From a virus, in IMG/VR virus record IMGVR_UViG_3300010412_000019, positions 1 through 64,000 of that record: DNA of 64,000 nt. One strand, given 5' to 3'. Below, one piece after another: positions 48,391 through 55,119 of the stretch; the first letter of the stretch is position 1, and each line of letters begins with the position of its first letter. The notes under the pieces are model-generated. The model saw only the letters and a list, made by a program, of their open reading frames with translations. It ran no database searches and was not told the DNA's origin. Made by a program: the position numbers and the translations under genes.

Positions 48391-48460
48391 CTGCCGAGAG
48401 GAATCGAACCTCTTTCTCCGCATTCTAAGTGCGGTGTGTTAGCCAGTACACTACAGGCAA
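48391..48460 (-). tRNA. Degenerate or unusual tRNA, anticodon UAG
   Basis: Good D-arm, anticodon arm (CCGCA-CTTAGAA-TGCGG) and T-arm (AGAGG-TTCGATT-CCTCT), but the acceptor pairs only with a bulged T (TTGCC-T-G with CGGCA) and no CCA is encoded. Short variable loop, so not a normal Leu tRNA despite the UAG anticodon. May be a pseudogene. Confidence 0.5.
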
Positions 48461-48722
48461 CTAAGCTTGAATGTAGACCAATGGTCTTCGAAAAACTCAG
48501 TTTGACTCTCCGGGTCAATACGGTCATCGCATATCTCCCACCTCACTAGGTGGACGCATTCCTTATGCTATAACCCATCAACAAGTCACATATAAATCAT
48601 ATCTATTAAATATTAAGCATCTATAAAATTAAATAATAACTATCATCTAACCATATTCTAAATTGAACATTTTAGTTTCCTTAGTCATTACTATCATTAT
48701 CTCTACATTATAAGAGATAATC
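48461..48722. other. AT-rich spacer with hairpins between tRNAs
   Basis: No reading frame of note. Hairpins: TTGAC/GTCAA near 48510, CCACCT/AGGTGG at about 48538-48553, and TTATCTCT/AGAGATAA at 48697-48720, the last directly after tRNA-Gly. Possible processing or termination elements, or a stable RNA. Confidence 0.45.
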
Positions 48723-48795
48723 TGGAGCGGGGGACAGGACTTGCACCTGTGCTTGCTGGTGGGCACCAGCCGTGCTGCTACTACACTACCCCTGC
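48723..48795 (-). tRNA. tRNA-Gly with contracted anticodon loop
   Basis: 73 bases with CCA; GCAGGGG/TCCCCGC-type acceptor, T73. The anticodon stem GCTGG/CCAGC leaves a six-base loop TGCCCA, one base short; GCC or CCC would both be Gly. Confidence 0.65.
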
Positions 48796-48799
48796 ATTC

Positions 48800-48876
48800 T
48801 GGAGCGACCACCGAGATTCGAACTCGGACCTCAACGTTGGCAACGTCATGTACTAACCGTTAAATACTATGGTCGC
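48800..48876 (-). tRNA. tRNA-Gly(GCC)
   Basis: 77 bases with CCA; GCGACCA/TGGTCGC, T73, anticodon loop TTGCCAA, T-loop TTCGAAT. Confidence 0.89.
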
Positions 48877-48882
48877 AAAATT

Positions 48883-48958
48883 TGGTGGAAAGTAATGGAT
48901 TCGAACCACTGACACATCGGGCTTCAACCGATTGCTCTACCGCTGGAGCTAACTTTCC
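48883..48958 (-). tRNA. tRNA-Phe(GAA)
   Basis: 76 bases with CCA; GGAAAGT/ACTTTCC, A73, anticodon loop TTGAAGC, T-loop TTCGAAT. Confidence 0.89.
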
Positions 48959-48965
48959 AAAAATC

Positions 48966-49039
48966 TGGCAGACCAACTAGGATTCGAACCCAGAACAAAC
49001 GGGTTGGAGCCGTTTATGTTACCGTTACACCATTGATCT
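48966..49039 (-). tRNA. tRNA-Trp(CCA)
   Basis: 74 bases with CCA; AGATCAA/TTGGTCT, G73, anticodon loop CTCCAAC, T-loop TTCGAAT. Confidence 0.89.
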
Positions 49040-49040
49040 G

Positions 49041-49244
49041 TTATTCTATGATTGGCATGGGCACACTGGCCTGCATGTACCAATCTGGAGCTGTCGGCTC
49101 CGTATTCTTTGCATTGAAGTCATCTGAAAACTTCTTTGCCTTGTCGTAATCATCAACTTCGAAGCGTTCAACGAAATCGACTCTGCGACCCCATCCACGC
49201 TCAAACTCCCATACGACAACTTTCCAACCTTTGAATCCCGACAT
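49041..49244 (-). CDS. Small hypothetical protein
   Basis: 67 residues: 'FKGWKVVVWEFERGWGRRVD' and 'YDKAKKFSDDFNAKNTEP', a common small phage-protein layout. AAGGAG lies upstream. Ends one base after tRNA-Trp begins. Function unknown. Confidence 0.58.
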   Translation of the reverse strand: MSGFKGWKVVVWEFERGWGRRVDFVERFEVDDYDKAKKFSDDFNAKNTEPTAPDWYMQASVPMPIIE

Positions 49245-49300
49245 AACTTTCTCCTTCTGGAGTATCAGTGTACATCACTTTATATCAAGAGTCAACAATT

Positions 49301-49377
49301 TGGTGGACCGTGAGAGAATCGAACTCTACAAGACAGTTTCCTTGCAAGGGAGACCCGCTGACCCACAGCTACAGCCC
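49301..49377 (-). tRNA. tRNA-Ala(UGC)
   Basis: 77 bases with CCA; GGGCTGT/ACGGTCC, A73, anticodon loop CTTGCAA, T-loop TTCGATT. Confidence 0.85.
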
Positions 49378-49989
49378 ATATGTAAATTTTGTTTGTCTTC
49401 TCACACCATTCTCTTGTCTGGTGTATACAAAGATCAAATTTTCAAATCTAGGTCGAAGAATGTTCTTCCATTCATTACTGGTTTTTAGTGTACAGTGAAA
49501 GTTTTCACCGTCGGAGAACGATTGGTATGAAGGTTCCCCGCATGTACTCACACCTAAAAAACCAGAATCAGATACAAAACTTCTGATATCATCAAGCACA
49601 AAATTTAGTGCTTCTTCGGGTATATGCTCAACAACATCGGCACAGATTACGAAATCATATTGACCCGTTGGCCGAACATCAAACCCCGGTAATGCTGGGT
49701 CATATGAACACCAGCTTCGTATATTCATAGGGTGCGTGAAAAAGTGCCTATATGTTGCCAGTGGTTGACCGCAGCCATAGTCAAGTATGGAAATAGGTCT
49801 GCCTAGTTTCTCCGATACTCTAAGAATATCACCGCGAAATTTTGACCAACCCTGCCAGCCTGACATTGAATTTTGTTTGCCTTTGATGACATAAGCCTTA
49901 TCAAGCTTAACGGGTGCAGACCTTTTGTAGAAGTCTTCCGCCGTGTGTATCTTGCGATACTTTTCAATGTACTCTTCTAGCTTACTCAT
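49369..49989 (-). CDS. Class I SAM methyltransferase, paralogue 2
   Basis: 206 residues. Motif I 'ISILDYGCGQPLATYRHFF', then 'YDPALPGFDVRPTGQYDFVI', 'CADVVEHIPEEALNFVLDDI', 'QSFSDGENFHCTLKT'. Close to paralogue 3 (shared 'YDPA.PGFD.RP.G..DF.ICADVVEHIPEEAL'). The TAG stop falls in the tRNA-Ala acceptor stem. Substrate unknown. Confidence 0.82.
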   Translation of the reverse strand: MSKLEEYIEKYRKIHTAEDFYKRSAPVKLDKAYVIKGKQNSMSGWQGWSKFRGDILRVSEKLGRPISILDYGCGQPLATYRHFFTHPMNIRSWCSYDPALPGFDVRPTGQYDFVICADVVEHIPEEALNFVLDDIRSFVSDSGFLGVSTCGEPSYQSFSDGENFHCTLKTSNEWKNILRPRFENLIFVYTRQENGVRRQTKFTYGL

Positions 49990-50624
49990 TTGAAGAAAGG
50001 ACCATACAACGCCCGCACTTCTCGTTTTCTCCCAGTACCATCATCACTCTCAGACGTATAAATGAAAATGATATTCTTGAATTTTGCTGAAAGAATACTT
50101 CTCCATTCATCAAGACTTTTCATGGTGCAATGTAAATTCTCGCCATCTAGAAATGCTTTATGGGCTTTATCCCCTGTCGTTGCAATCGCAATAACACCAT
50201 CGTCTTCTAGGTAGCTTCGCATATCATCAAGCACCCATTCAAGTGCTTCTTCTGGTATATGTTCAACCACATCAGCGCAAATGATGAAATCAAATTTACC
50301 AATTGGCCTGATATCAAAACCCGGTACGGCTGGGTCATATGAAGACCATGTTCGTATCAACATCTGGTTGGATTTGAAATACCTCCAAGTACCGAGAGGT
50401 CGACCGCAACCATAATCAAGTACTGAAATTGGGTAGCCCTTCTTTTCAGAAACAATTTTCACATATCGATTGAATTTCTTTTTACCCTGATACCCACTCA
50501 TCACATCATCACCGACATTACGCTCTTCGGGTTTTTGATCTTTATATGGGTAAAGCTGTAAGAAATTTTCTTCTTTAGTGTGAAGCTTGCGGTATTTCTC
50601 AATATATTCGTTCAGCTTATCCAA
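49986..50624 (-). CDS. Class I SAM methyltransferase, paralogue 3
   Basis: 212 residues. 'ISVLDYGCGRPLGTWRYFKS', 'YDPAVPGFDIRPIGKFDFII', 'CADVVEHIPEEALEWVLDDM', 'KAFLDGENLHCTMKSLDEW'. Overlaps paralogue 2 by four bases. Adjacent duplication followed by divergence suggests the three act on different positions of one substrate. Confidence 0.82.
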   Translation of the reverse strand: MDKLNEYIEKYRKLHTKEENFLQLYPYKDQKPEERNVGDDVMSGYQGKKKFNRYVKIVSEKKGYPISVLDYGCGRPLGTWRYFKSNQMLIRTWSSYDPAVPGFDIRPIGKFDFIICADVVEHIPEEALEWVLDDMRSYLEDDGVIAIATTGDKAHKAFLDGENLHCTMKSLDEWRSILSAKFKNIIFIYTSESDDGTGRKREVRALYGPFFK

Positions 50625-50670
50625 GTTTTATACCTCAGTTTTCCGACATAACTCAGTTTTTTCTGAGGTA

Positions 50671-50678
50671 TATTTATG
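50671..50678 (-). promoter_or_regulatory. Late-promoter-like CATAAATA
   Basis: CATAAATA on the minus strand between tRNA-Asp and methyltransferase 3, 47 bases before the start; a CTCAG/CTGAG hairpin lies in the leader. Confidence 0.5.
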
Positions 50679-50755
50679 TGGCGGAGTATAGCGGATTCGA
50701 ACCGCTCATCTCACCCGTGACAGGGGCGAATCTTCACCTAGCAGACCCATACTCC
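50679..50755 (-). tRNA. tRNA-Asp(GUC)
   Basis: 77 bases with CCA; GGAGTAT/ATACTCC, G73, anticodon loop CTGTCAC, T-loop TTCGAAT. Confidence 0.89.
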
Positions 50756-50757
50756 GA

Positions 50758-50803
50758 AGGCGTGTTGTTATAGCGGTTACACGCTCCGCTGTTACCAACG
50801 CAT
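50758..50803 (-). ncRNA. Long hairpin between tRNA-Asp and tRNA-Glu
   Basis: GCGTGTTGTTATAGCGG pairs with CCGCTGTTACCAACGC (wobbles and one bulge) around a nine-base loop. Not a tRNA. May guide processing of the tRNA precursor. Confidence 0.4.
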
Positions 50804-50804
50804 C

Positions 50805-50882
50805 TGGTAGACTAGATGGGACTCGAACCCATATTTCTCGGCTTGAAAGGCCGGTCGCCTATTCCAATTAGCAGACTAGTCC
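50805..50882 (-). tRNA. tRNA-Glu(UUC)
   Basis: 78 bases with CCA; GGACTAG/CTAGTCT, A73 (Glu tRNAs usually have G73), anticodon loop CTTTCAA, T-loop TTCGAGT. Confidence 0.83.
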
Positions 50883-50888
50883 ATTGTT

Positions 50889-50968
50889 TGGCACGCCCGG
50901 CAAGAATCGAACTCGCATGTTTCCAATTAACCTTTCGACTGGTTCGTAGCCAGAGGGTATACGGACGT
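50889..50968 (-). tRNA. Non-canonical tRNA-Arg(ACG), anticodon arm displaced
   Basis: 80 bases with CCA; acceptor ACGTCCG/CGGGCGT, G73, T-arm GCGAG-TTCGATT-CTTGC are normal. The only anticodon arm (CTGG-CTACGAA-CCAG, textbook Arg loop) starts at base 16, with no D-arm before it. It is followed by 22 bases (TCGAAAGGTTAATTGG...) before the T-arm. See findings. Confidence 0.65.
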
Positions 50969-50978
50969 ATTGTTTGTT

Positions 50979-51042
50979 GCGGTGTCTCCCCTGTTATAGT
51001 ACAGGCGAACTATGTTGACCTCCAGTGCCAACCAGACACCGC
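50979..51042 (-). ncRNA. tRNA-like element without CCA
   Basis: Nine-bp closing stem GCGGTGTCT/AGACACCGC enclosing GTTGGC/GTCAAC and CCTGT/ACAGG hairpins. Size of a small tRNA, but no CCA, no TTC T-loop and no U33 anticodon loop. Possibly a degenerate tRNA or a stable RNA. Confidence 0.45.
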
Positions 51043-51050
51043 TGGAAAAT

Positions 51051-51130
51051 TGGCACCCCCGGAAAGATTCGAACTCTCATGCATCCATTTACCCTTTCTA
51101 GTGCTTAGAAGGCACAGGGGATACGAGGGC
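51051..51130 (-). tRNA. Non-canonical tRNA-Arg(UCU), anticodon arm displaced
   Basis: 80 bases with CCA, same unusual architecture as the ACG tRNA: acceptor GCCCTCG/CGGGGGT, then TATCCCCT, anticodon arm GTGC-CTTCTAA-GCAC at bases 16-30, a 22-base segment (TAGAAAGGGTAAATGG...), T-arm GAGAG-TTCGAAT-CTTTC, G73. Confidence 0.65.
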
Positions 51131-51141
51131 ATTTAGTTTAA

Positions 51142-51231
51142 TGGCGGAGGCTGAGAGGATCGAACTCCCACAACGTTTTACCGTCATCGCCGGGTTCAAA
51201 CCGGGTAAGCACGCCAGCCTTGCGAGCCTCC
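51142..51231 (-). tRNA. tRNA-Ser(UGA)
   Basis: 90 bases with CCA; GGAGGCT/AGCCTCC, G73, anticodon loop TTTGAAC, long variable arm. Confidence 0.88.
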
Positions 51232-51236
51232 GAAAT

Positions 51237-51878
51237 TCATTTTATTTTACGGCCTTTTCTCCAACCATCTGGGATAGGGTCGTTTTTACTAATCTTTTTT
51301 GATTCATGATTGTTTGTTATCCACATAGTACCAAACGAACCATTATTTGCACCTAATCTTTTTGTGGCACCTTTTGCTATTTTTTGTTTAGATTCTTCTG
51401 TATGGTGCATACCCTTGAATGTACCTTCTGGGTATTTTTCTTGCAGTTTCTTATTCCCAAGTTTTGCATTTTCCCTTATTAGAAAACGAAATTCGGGGTC
51501 ATTATCATATTTCTTACGCCAAAGTTTTTGACGATCTTTAGCAGACATTAAAGAATTCAAACGTTTTTCTGTTAAAAACTTTTCTGGGTTATTATTGATA
51601 TAATCAAACCCACCAAAACCGCCTTCTTTCAAATTGTAACCATTTGGGTCATTAAGGTTGACCAATTTAGCTTCCATGTAAAACATATCAGACGGGTTAT
51701 TGAAAACCTCAAGAATCTCTTTCTCAAAATTTTCAACACCATATTTTTTAATGGCTCGCTTAATGAGTAAACCGCTACCCATATAACCATCATCAAGATC
51801 ATAGGTCTTATGACAACCAATATAGATTTTGCCATTGATCTTATTTACTATTTTATAAACAGTGTATTTTACATCCAT
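51237..51878 (-). CDS. GIY-YIG homing endonuclease
   Basis: 213 residues. Catalytic domain at the N terminus: 'YTVYKIVNKINGKIYIGCHK' (GIY-YIG as V-Y.. and Y-I-G), 'AIKKYGVENFEKEILEVFNN' and 'YMEAKLVNLNDPNGYNLKEG' (catalytic Glu and Asn). The C-terminal half has basic DNA-binding repeats ('HTEESKQKIAKGATKRLG', NUMOD3-like). It is more AT-rich than its neighbours and sits between tRNA-Ser and tRNA-Pro, as expected for a free-standing homing gene that invaded the tRNA array. Confidence 0.88.
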   Translation of the reverse strand: MDVKYTVYKIVNKINGKIYIGCHKTYDLDDGYMGSGLLIKRAIKKYGVENFEKEILEVFNNPSDMFYMEAKLVNLNDPNGYNLKEGGFGGFDYINNNPEKFLTEKRLNSLMSAKDRQKLWRKKYDNDPEFRFLIRENAKLGNKKLQEKYPEGTFKGMHHTEESKQKIAKGATKRLGANNGSFGTMWITNNHESKKISKNDPIPDGWRKGRKIK

Positions 51879-51924
51879 ACACCTATATAGTAAAGTTCGA
51901 ATCTCTCTAAGTGAGATTCAAATG

Positions 51925-51999
51925 TCAGGATGGTAGGATTCGAACCTACGTGACTTCTGGTCCCAAACCAGACGCTTGGCCAAACTAAGCTACACCCTG
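51925..51999 (-). tRNA. tRNA-Pro(UGG)
   Basis: About 75 bases; CAGGGTG/CATCCTG (C1-G72, Pro feature), A73, anticodon loop TTTGGGA, T-loop TTCGAAT. CCA not encoded. Confidence 0.87.
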
Positions 52000-52043
52000 A
52001 AATTCACTTGTTCGATATTCTTCACTGTTCAGTAAAGATGAAC

Positions 52044-52077
52044 AAAAAAATGAACAAGGCAACGATGAACGATGCCT
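52044..52077 (-). terminator. Rho-independent terminator at end of the large ncRNA
   Basis: AGGCATCG/CG-TTGCCT hairpin with a T-T mismatch and a TTCAT loop, followed after six bases by seven T on the minus strand. Confidence 0.68.
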
Positions 52078-52505
52078 CAACTCTTTGTACCCTTGGTACA
52101 TGAGATTTAGTTTAATTTAATGCACGTTTGTCTAGTCTAAGTAGACAAAAATGCACTAAAGTAAACTGAAAAGGCTGAGATTACACCCTCAACAACCCCG
52201 CTTTCGTTCCCGTACCGATCAGTTGCTACACTTCACGTTAAGAACTTATCCACCCCTCAGAGAGAGGTACGAAGTCATGGTTACCGTTTTTAAAGTCAGG
52301 CAGTAGACTTGTCACAGCAGAGATTTCAGCATTACAATTCCTGTCAACCTTGCGGGCTGTAAAGGTGCGCTAACACCACCACTCACTTTCACACTAACCA
52401 GCGTCCACCTTGCGAGTTTCTTCTGGCCCTGATTCCCTTGCGGGTCAGGGGTTAAACCATTTCTCTCTTACTGCCGAGGCGGTCTTTGCATTTTTAGTCT
52501 TTGAG

Positions 52506-52573
52506 GCTAAATCGGGAGTTGAACCCGAACTCTATCATCCAAATTGACATGCGCTACCATTACGCAATTTAGC
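52506..52573 (-). tRNA. tRNA-like domain embedded in the large ncRNA, anticodon UUG
   Basis: Acceptor GCTAAAT/ATTTAGC (7 bp), D-arm with TAATGGTA loop, anticodon arm TGTCA-ATTTGGA-TGATA, T-arm TCGGG-TTCAACT-CCCGA. The 3' side continues CTCA, so CCA is not encoded. Could be a released tRNA-Gln or a purely structural module. Confidence 0.65.
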
Positions 52574-53344
52574 AAAACCTACCTCGATGAGCCGCCTCTG
52601 TCGCTTCATGCCCTTTTGAGGCACAAAATACAACCCACCGAATGTCCTTTCACCCGCTAAGGCTACTTTGAACCGTATCTCAAGACCACGGCATCCCTAC
52701 CGCAACCTATCGTACTGCGCCACAGCTTTTACCCGCTAAGGCTCTAACCGTAACACTACCCTTTGACTCTTGGTAATCGGTAAGTTTGCGTGTGTCTAGC
52801 TGGTTGCTATCCCAGCAGGTCTTCGGTCACCGTCGGCCCCCTCAGACTCTTCAACACCTCACCTTCTTACCGTAACTCACCCGGAGGTAAGTCTACTTAA
52901 CGAAGTCTCGGCTTGCTTGCTTGACCATTGCTGGCGCGGGTGCGTAGGCTTCACCGCTTTCCCCACCTTTCGATGGGATTATCTTATGGAGTACAAGCAC
53001 CCCATTTCTTAAAACAAACATGAAAATCTACAATCAGACGAAGGTAAACCCTTCAATCAGGCGAAGACTTTAATGTTTGTTCTAAGACCATCGCCGGGGG
53101 CACCCACTCTGGGGTCGCTTGAGCGTCCCGCGCACGGTGCGTTGCACATTTGCGCTGGGTGCCCCCAACAACGATTTAGAAATCCGTATTGTTAAAACAG
53201 AACCGTTAGTGTCTCGTATCCGAACTGGGTAGACATTTCGCCCGCCCGACTTTCTAACGCTTTACTCTGTTGCCTCTTCTCTCAATCAGAAGTCCATCTT
53301 AATGCATTTCGCAATAGTCTGTCAACCCCTGATCCAAACTTTTT

Positions 53345-53415
53345 TGGTACGCTCGGAAGGATTCGAACCTTCGACGGTGATCTTAGGAGGATCACCTGCA
53401 TCCACTGCCAAGCGT
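53345..53415 (-). tRNA. tRNA-Arg(CCU), short D-loop
   Basis: 71 bases with CCA; ACGCTTG/CGAGCGT, A73, anticodon loop CTCCTAA, T-loop TTCGAAT; D-arm GCA-GTGGA-TGC with a five-base loop. Confidence 0.82.
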
Positions 53416-53416
53416 G

Positions 53417-54091
53417 TCATAAAAACTTAGGCAGATATCCAAAATTGTCAAAATCTACCTTGTACGTGGTATAGACGATTTCAGCAAACTCTGGCTTGTC
53501 TCTATACCAATCGAAGTTCATTGAATAATACGTGTCATCAACGTCTTCGATGTAATTCATTGTAACCGGGTGCCCAATTTCACGCATCACTTTGTTCAAG
53601 TTTTCTTGGCGAACAACCCGTGTCACTCTTTTAAGCGGTATGCCCTTCAAAAAGTAAGAGCATGGCTTAGGGAAGGGAAACAAACCCCCACCCATTGGAC
53701 TAGAAAGTTGAAACGAATGGTTATCAATCCTTCTAAGTCTACCAGCTTTCAAGATTAACAAGTAATCTTCAAAACTCAGGTCAAGTGGTCTTAGTTCTGA
53801 AAGCGAAGGTCTTGTACCACCTCTTGCTTTCACTTTCTCCATTGTATCTTCGGCTAAAGAACCAATACCCATCAACTTGTTATAAAACAATCTCCACTGA
53901 CTCTGTAATCGTGTGTACGGGTGTCGAACCGAAATGTACAACTTACGATCACCGAGCAAACTTGGGTCAACATTATGCCAAGTGTCACTGTTCTGTTCAA
54001 GGATATCATGTCGCCCTATCGCACCAAGAATTGTCTTAGTGCCCGTTCTGGGCGGTGTTATCCAAGCTTCATTATCACCTACCAAATGCAT
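53417..54091 (-). CDS. Sulfotransferase-like protein, paralogue 1
   Basis: 224 residues. The N-terminal 'AWITPPRTGTKTILGAI' is a 5'-phosphosulfate (PAPS) loop, and 'LYISVRHPYTRLQSQWRLFY' is the 3'-phosphate-binding motif with Arg and Ser. 'RVTRVVRQENLNKVMREIG' is the usual later segment. Predicted to move sulfate from PAPS to a sugar or other hydroxyl. Its 'MHLVGDNEAWI' start is shared with the gene at 54171. It begins 15 bases after tRNA-Thr(GGU) ends. Confidence 0.78.
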   Translation of the reverse strand: MHLVGDNEAWITPPRTGTKTILGAIGRHDILEQNSDTWHNVDPSLLGDRKLYISVRHPYTRLQSQWRLFYNKLMGIGSLAEDTMEKVKARGGTRPSLSELRPLDLSFEDYLLILKAGRLRRIDNHSFQLSSPMGGGLFPFPKPCSYFLKGIPLKRVTRVVRQENLNKVMREIGHPVTMNYIEDVDDTYYSMNFDWYRDKPEFAEIVYTTYKVDFDNFGYLPKFL

Positions 54092-54105
54092 AATGTACCC
54101 ATATC

Positions 54106-54180
54106 TGGTGCTCCCATCAGGATTCGAACCTGCGACTGATCACTACCAATGATCTGTTTTACCACCTAAACTATAAGAGC
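54106..54180 (-). tRNA. tRNA-Thr(GGU)
   Basis: 75 bases with CCA; GCTCTTA/TGGGAGC, A73, anticodon loop TTGGTAG, T-loop TTCGAAT. The stop codon of the sulfotransferase 2 gene lies inside it. Confidence 0.86.
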
Positions 54181-54764
54181 GCATACCCGAAATTTCTAAA
54201 ATCTCTTGCGTACACCTTATTGATCACCTTGATACAATCTGGGTGTTTGTCGAACCATTCAAGATTCAACTCTGATCGTTCTCCCCAACCATGCGTTTTT
54301 GGCAGGTCACATGGGAGACCGACCGACTCTAAATCTTCTTGCAGGTGCTCAAATCGGATGAACTTCGCCACCTTATCAAGCCTGCAAACGAAATCTTTGT
54401 CTTCAAGATACCTAGTCAAATATAACGGGTACTTGATTGTGTTGAACCTACATTCATGTATTGTCCAACAATCAAAATTGTTGTTTCGTAGGTTGACCAA
54501 ATCCATAACATATTCTTCAAAAGTTCTGCTACGGACAATTCTAGGATCAACCCTATGTAACACTCTCCAAAAACTCTGTATTCGTGTATATGGGCTTCGA
54601 ATGTTCATATACAACTTTCGACCGCCCAGAATATCAAGGTCTATACCACTGTGCTTGAGATTCCACCCAACAAAGTACTTGTGCCTTTCTATCAGTTTAA
54701 GCGTATATCTGGCCGCTGTTCGATGCGGTACAATCCACGCTTCATTTTCTCCCACTAAATGCAT
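54171..54764 (-). CDS. Sulfotransferase-like protein, paralogue 2
   Basis: 197 residues. 'MHLVGENEAWIVPHRTAARY' corresponds to the PAPS loop of paralogue 1, but GTGK-type residues are replaced (RTAARY). 'LYMNIRSPYTRIQSFWRVLH' keeps the 3'-phosphate motif. Either a divergent active enzyme or one with altered donor. TAG stop overlaps tRNA-Thr(GGU). Confidence 0.7.
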   Translation of the reverse strand: MHLVGENEAWIVPHRTAARYTLKLIERHKYFVGWNLKHSGIDLDILGGRKLYMNIRSPYTRIQSFWRVLHRVDPRIVRSRTFEEYVMDLVNLRNNNFDCWTIHECRFNTIKYPLYLTRYLEDKDFVCRLDKVAKFIRFEHLQEDLESVGLPCDLPKTHGWGERSELNLEWFDKHPDCIKVINKVYARDFRNFGYALL

Positions 54765-54774
54765 AATTTCAATT

Positions 54775-54850
54775 TGGTGCCGAAAGTAGGACTTGAACCC
54801 ACAACCTGACGCTTACAAGGCGACTGCACTGCCAATTGTGCTATTTCGGC
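54775..54850 (-). tRNA. tRNA-Thr(UGU)
   Basis: 76 bases with CCA; GCCGAAA/TTTCGGC, A73, anticodon loop CTTGTAA, T-loop TTCAAGT. Confidence 0.88.
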
Positions 54851-54857
54851 AAATGTT

Positions 54858-54935
54858 TGGAGCCGTCACTGCGGAATCAAACCCAGTTAATGGTGCTTAC
54901 GAGACACCCGCTTCAATCGGCAAAGCTTTGACGGC
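54858..54935 (-). tRNA. tRNA-Thr(CGU)
   Basis: 78 bases with CCA; GCCGTCA/TGACGGC, T73 (unusual for Thr), anticodon arm GGTGT-CTCGTAA-GCACC, T-loop TTTGATT with a bulged T-stem. Confidence 0.78.
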
Positions 54936-55119
54936 TTAGTAAATCCTCATCAATAATCGGTTCGCGGCGGCGGTTGCTAAAGGTGCGATTGCCGCGGCAG
55001 TATTCGCAAGAGCCGCCGTGACGGCAGCCCCAATCAAAACGGCGAGAATCGTAGTAAGGTGAACGATGGTCGCCGTTGCGAGAACGGTTACGGTTCTCAA
55101 AGTGGCTATCAAAAGACAT
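54913..55119 (-). CDS. Small Arg/Cys-rich protein overlapping tRNA-Thr
   Basis: 68 residues: 'FENRNRSRNGDHRSPYYDSR', then a Cys/His cluster 'WGCRHGGSCEYCRGN'. The last 23 coding bases lie within tRNA-Thr(CGU). Probably nucleic-acid- or zinc-binding; function unknown. Confidence 0.52.
   Translation of the reverse strand: MSFDSHFENRNRSRNGDHRSPYYDSRRFDWGCRHGGSCEYCRGNRTFSNRRREPIIDEDLLSRQSFAD

Larger units (their letters stand above)
52044..53344 (-). ncRNA. Large structured non-coding RNA (about 1.3 kb) with embedded tRNA-like domain; GOLLD/ROOL-type candidate
   Basis: No reading frame of more than about 60 codons is convincing in this 1.3-kb stretch. On the minus strand it is full of stems: an 11-bp perfect helix at 53096-53106/53156-53166; CCATC-GAAA-GGTGG; CTTACC/GGTAAG (about 52866-52894); hairpins with the shared loop TTAGCGGGT (about 52652-52666 and 52727-52741); and three GCAA loops near 52351, 52411 and 52437. 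A 7-bp helix GAGGCGG/CCGCCTC (52592-52598 with 52476-52482) encloses a tRNA-like domain. It ends in a terminator and begins at the 3' end of tRNA-Arg(CCU). Giant ornate RNAs of this size and setting (near tRNAs in phages) are known as GOLLD and ROOL. Family membership is not shown; the structure is. Confidence 0.75.

Noticed and set aside
52044-53344. Possibility that the gene-free region is rRNA or a CRISPR array
   Set aside because: No conserved rRNA segments, no regularly spaced repeats; the structure is irregular stems with one tRNA-like module.
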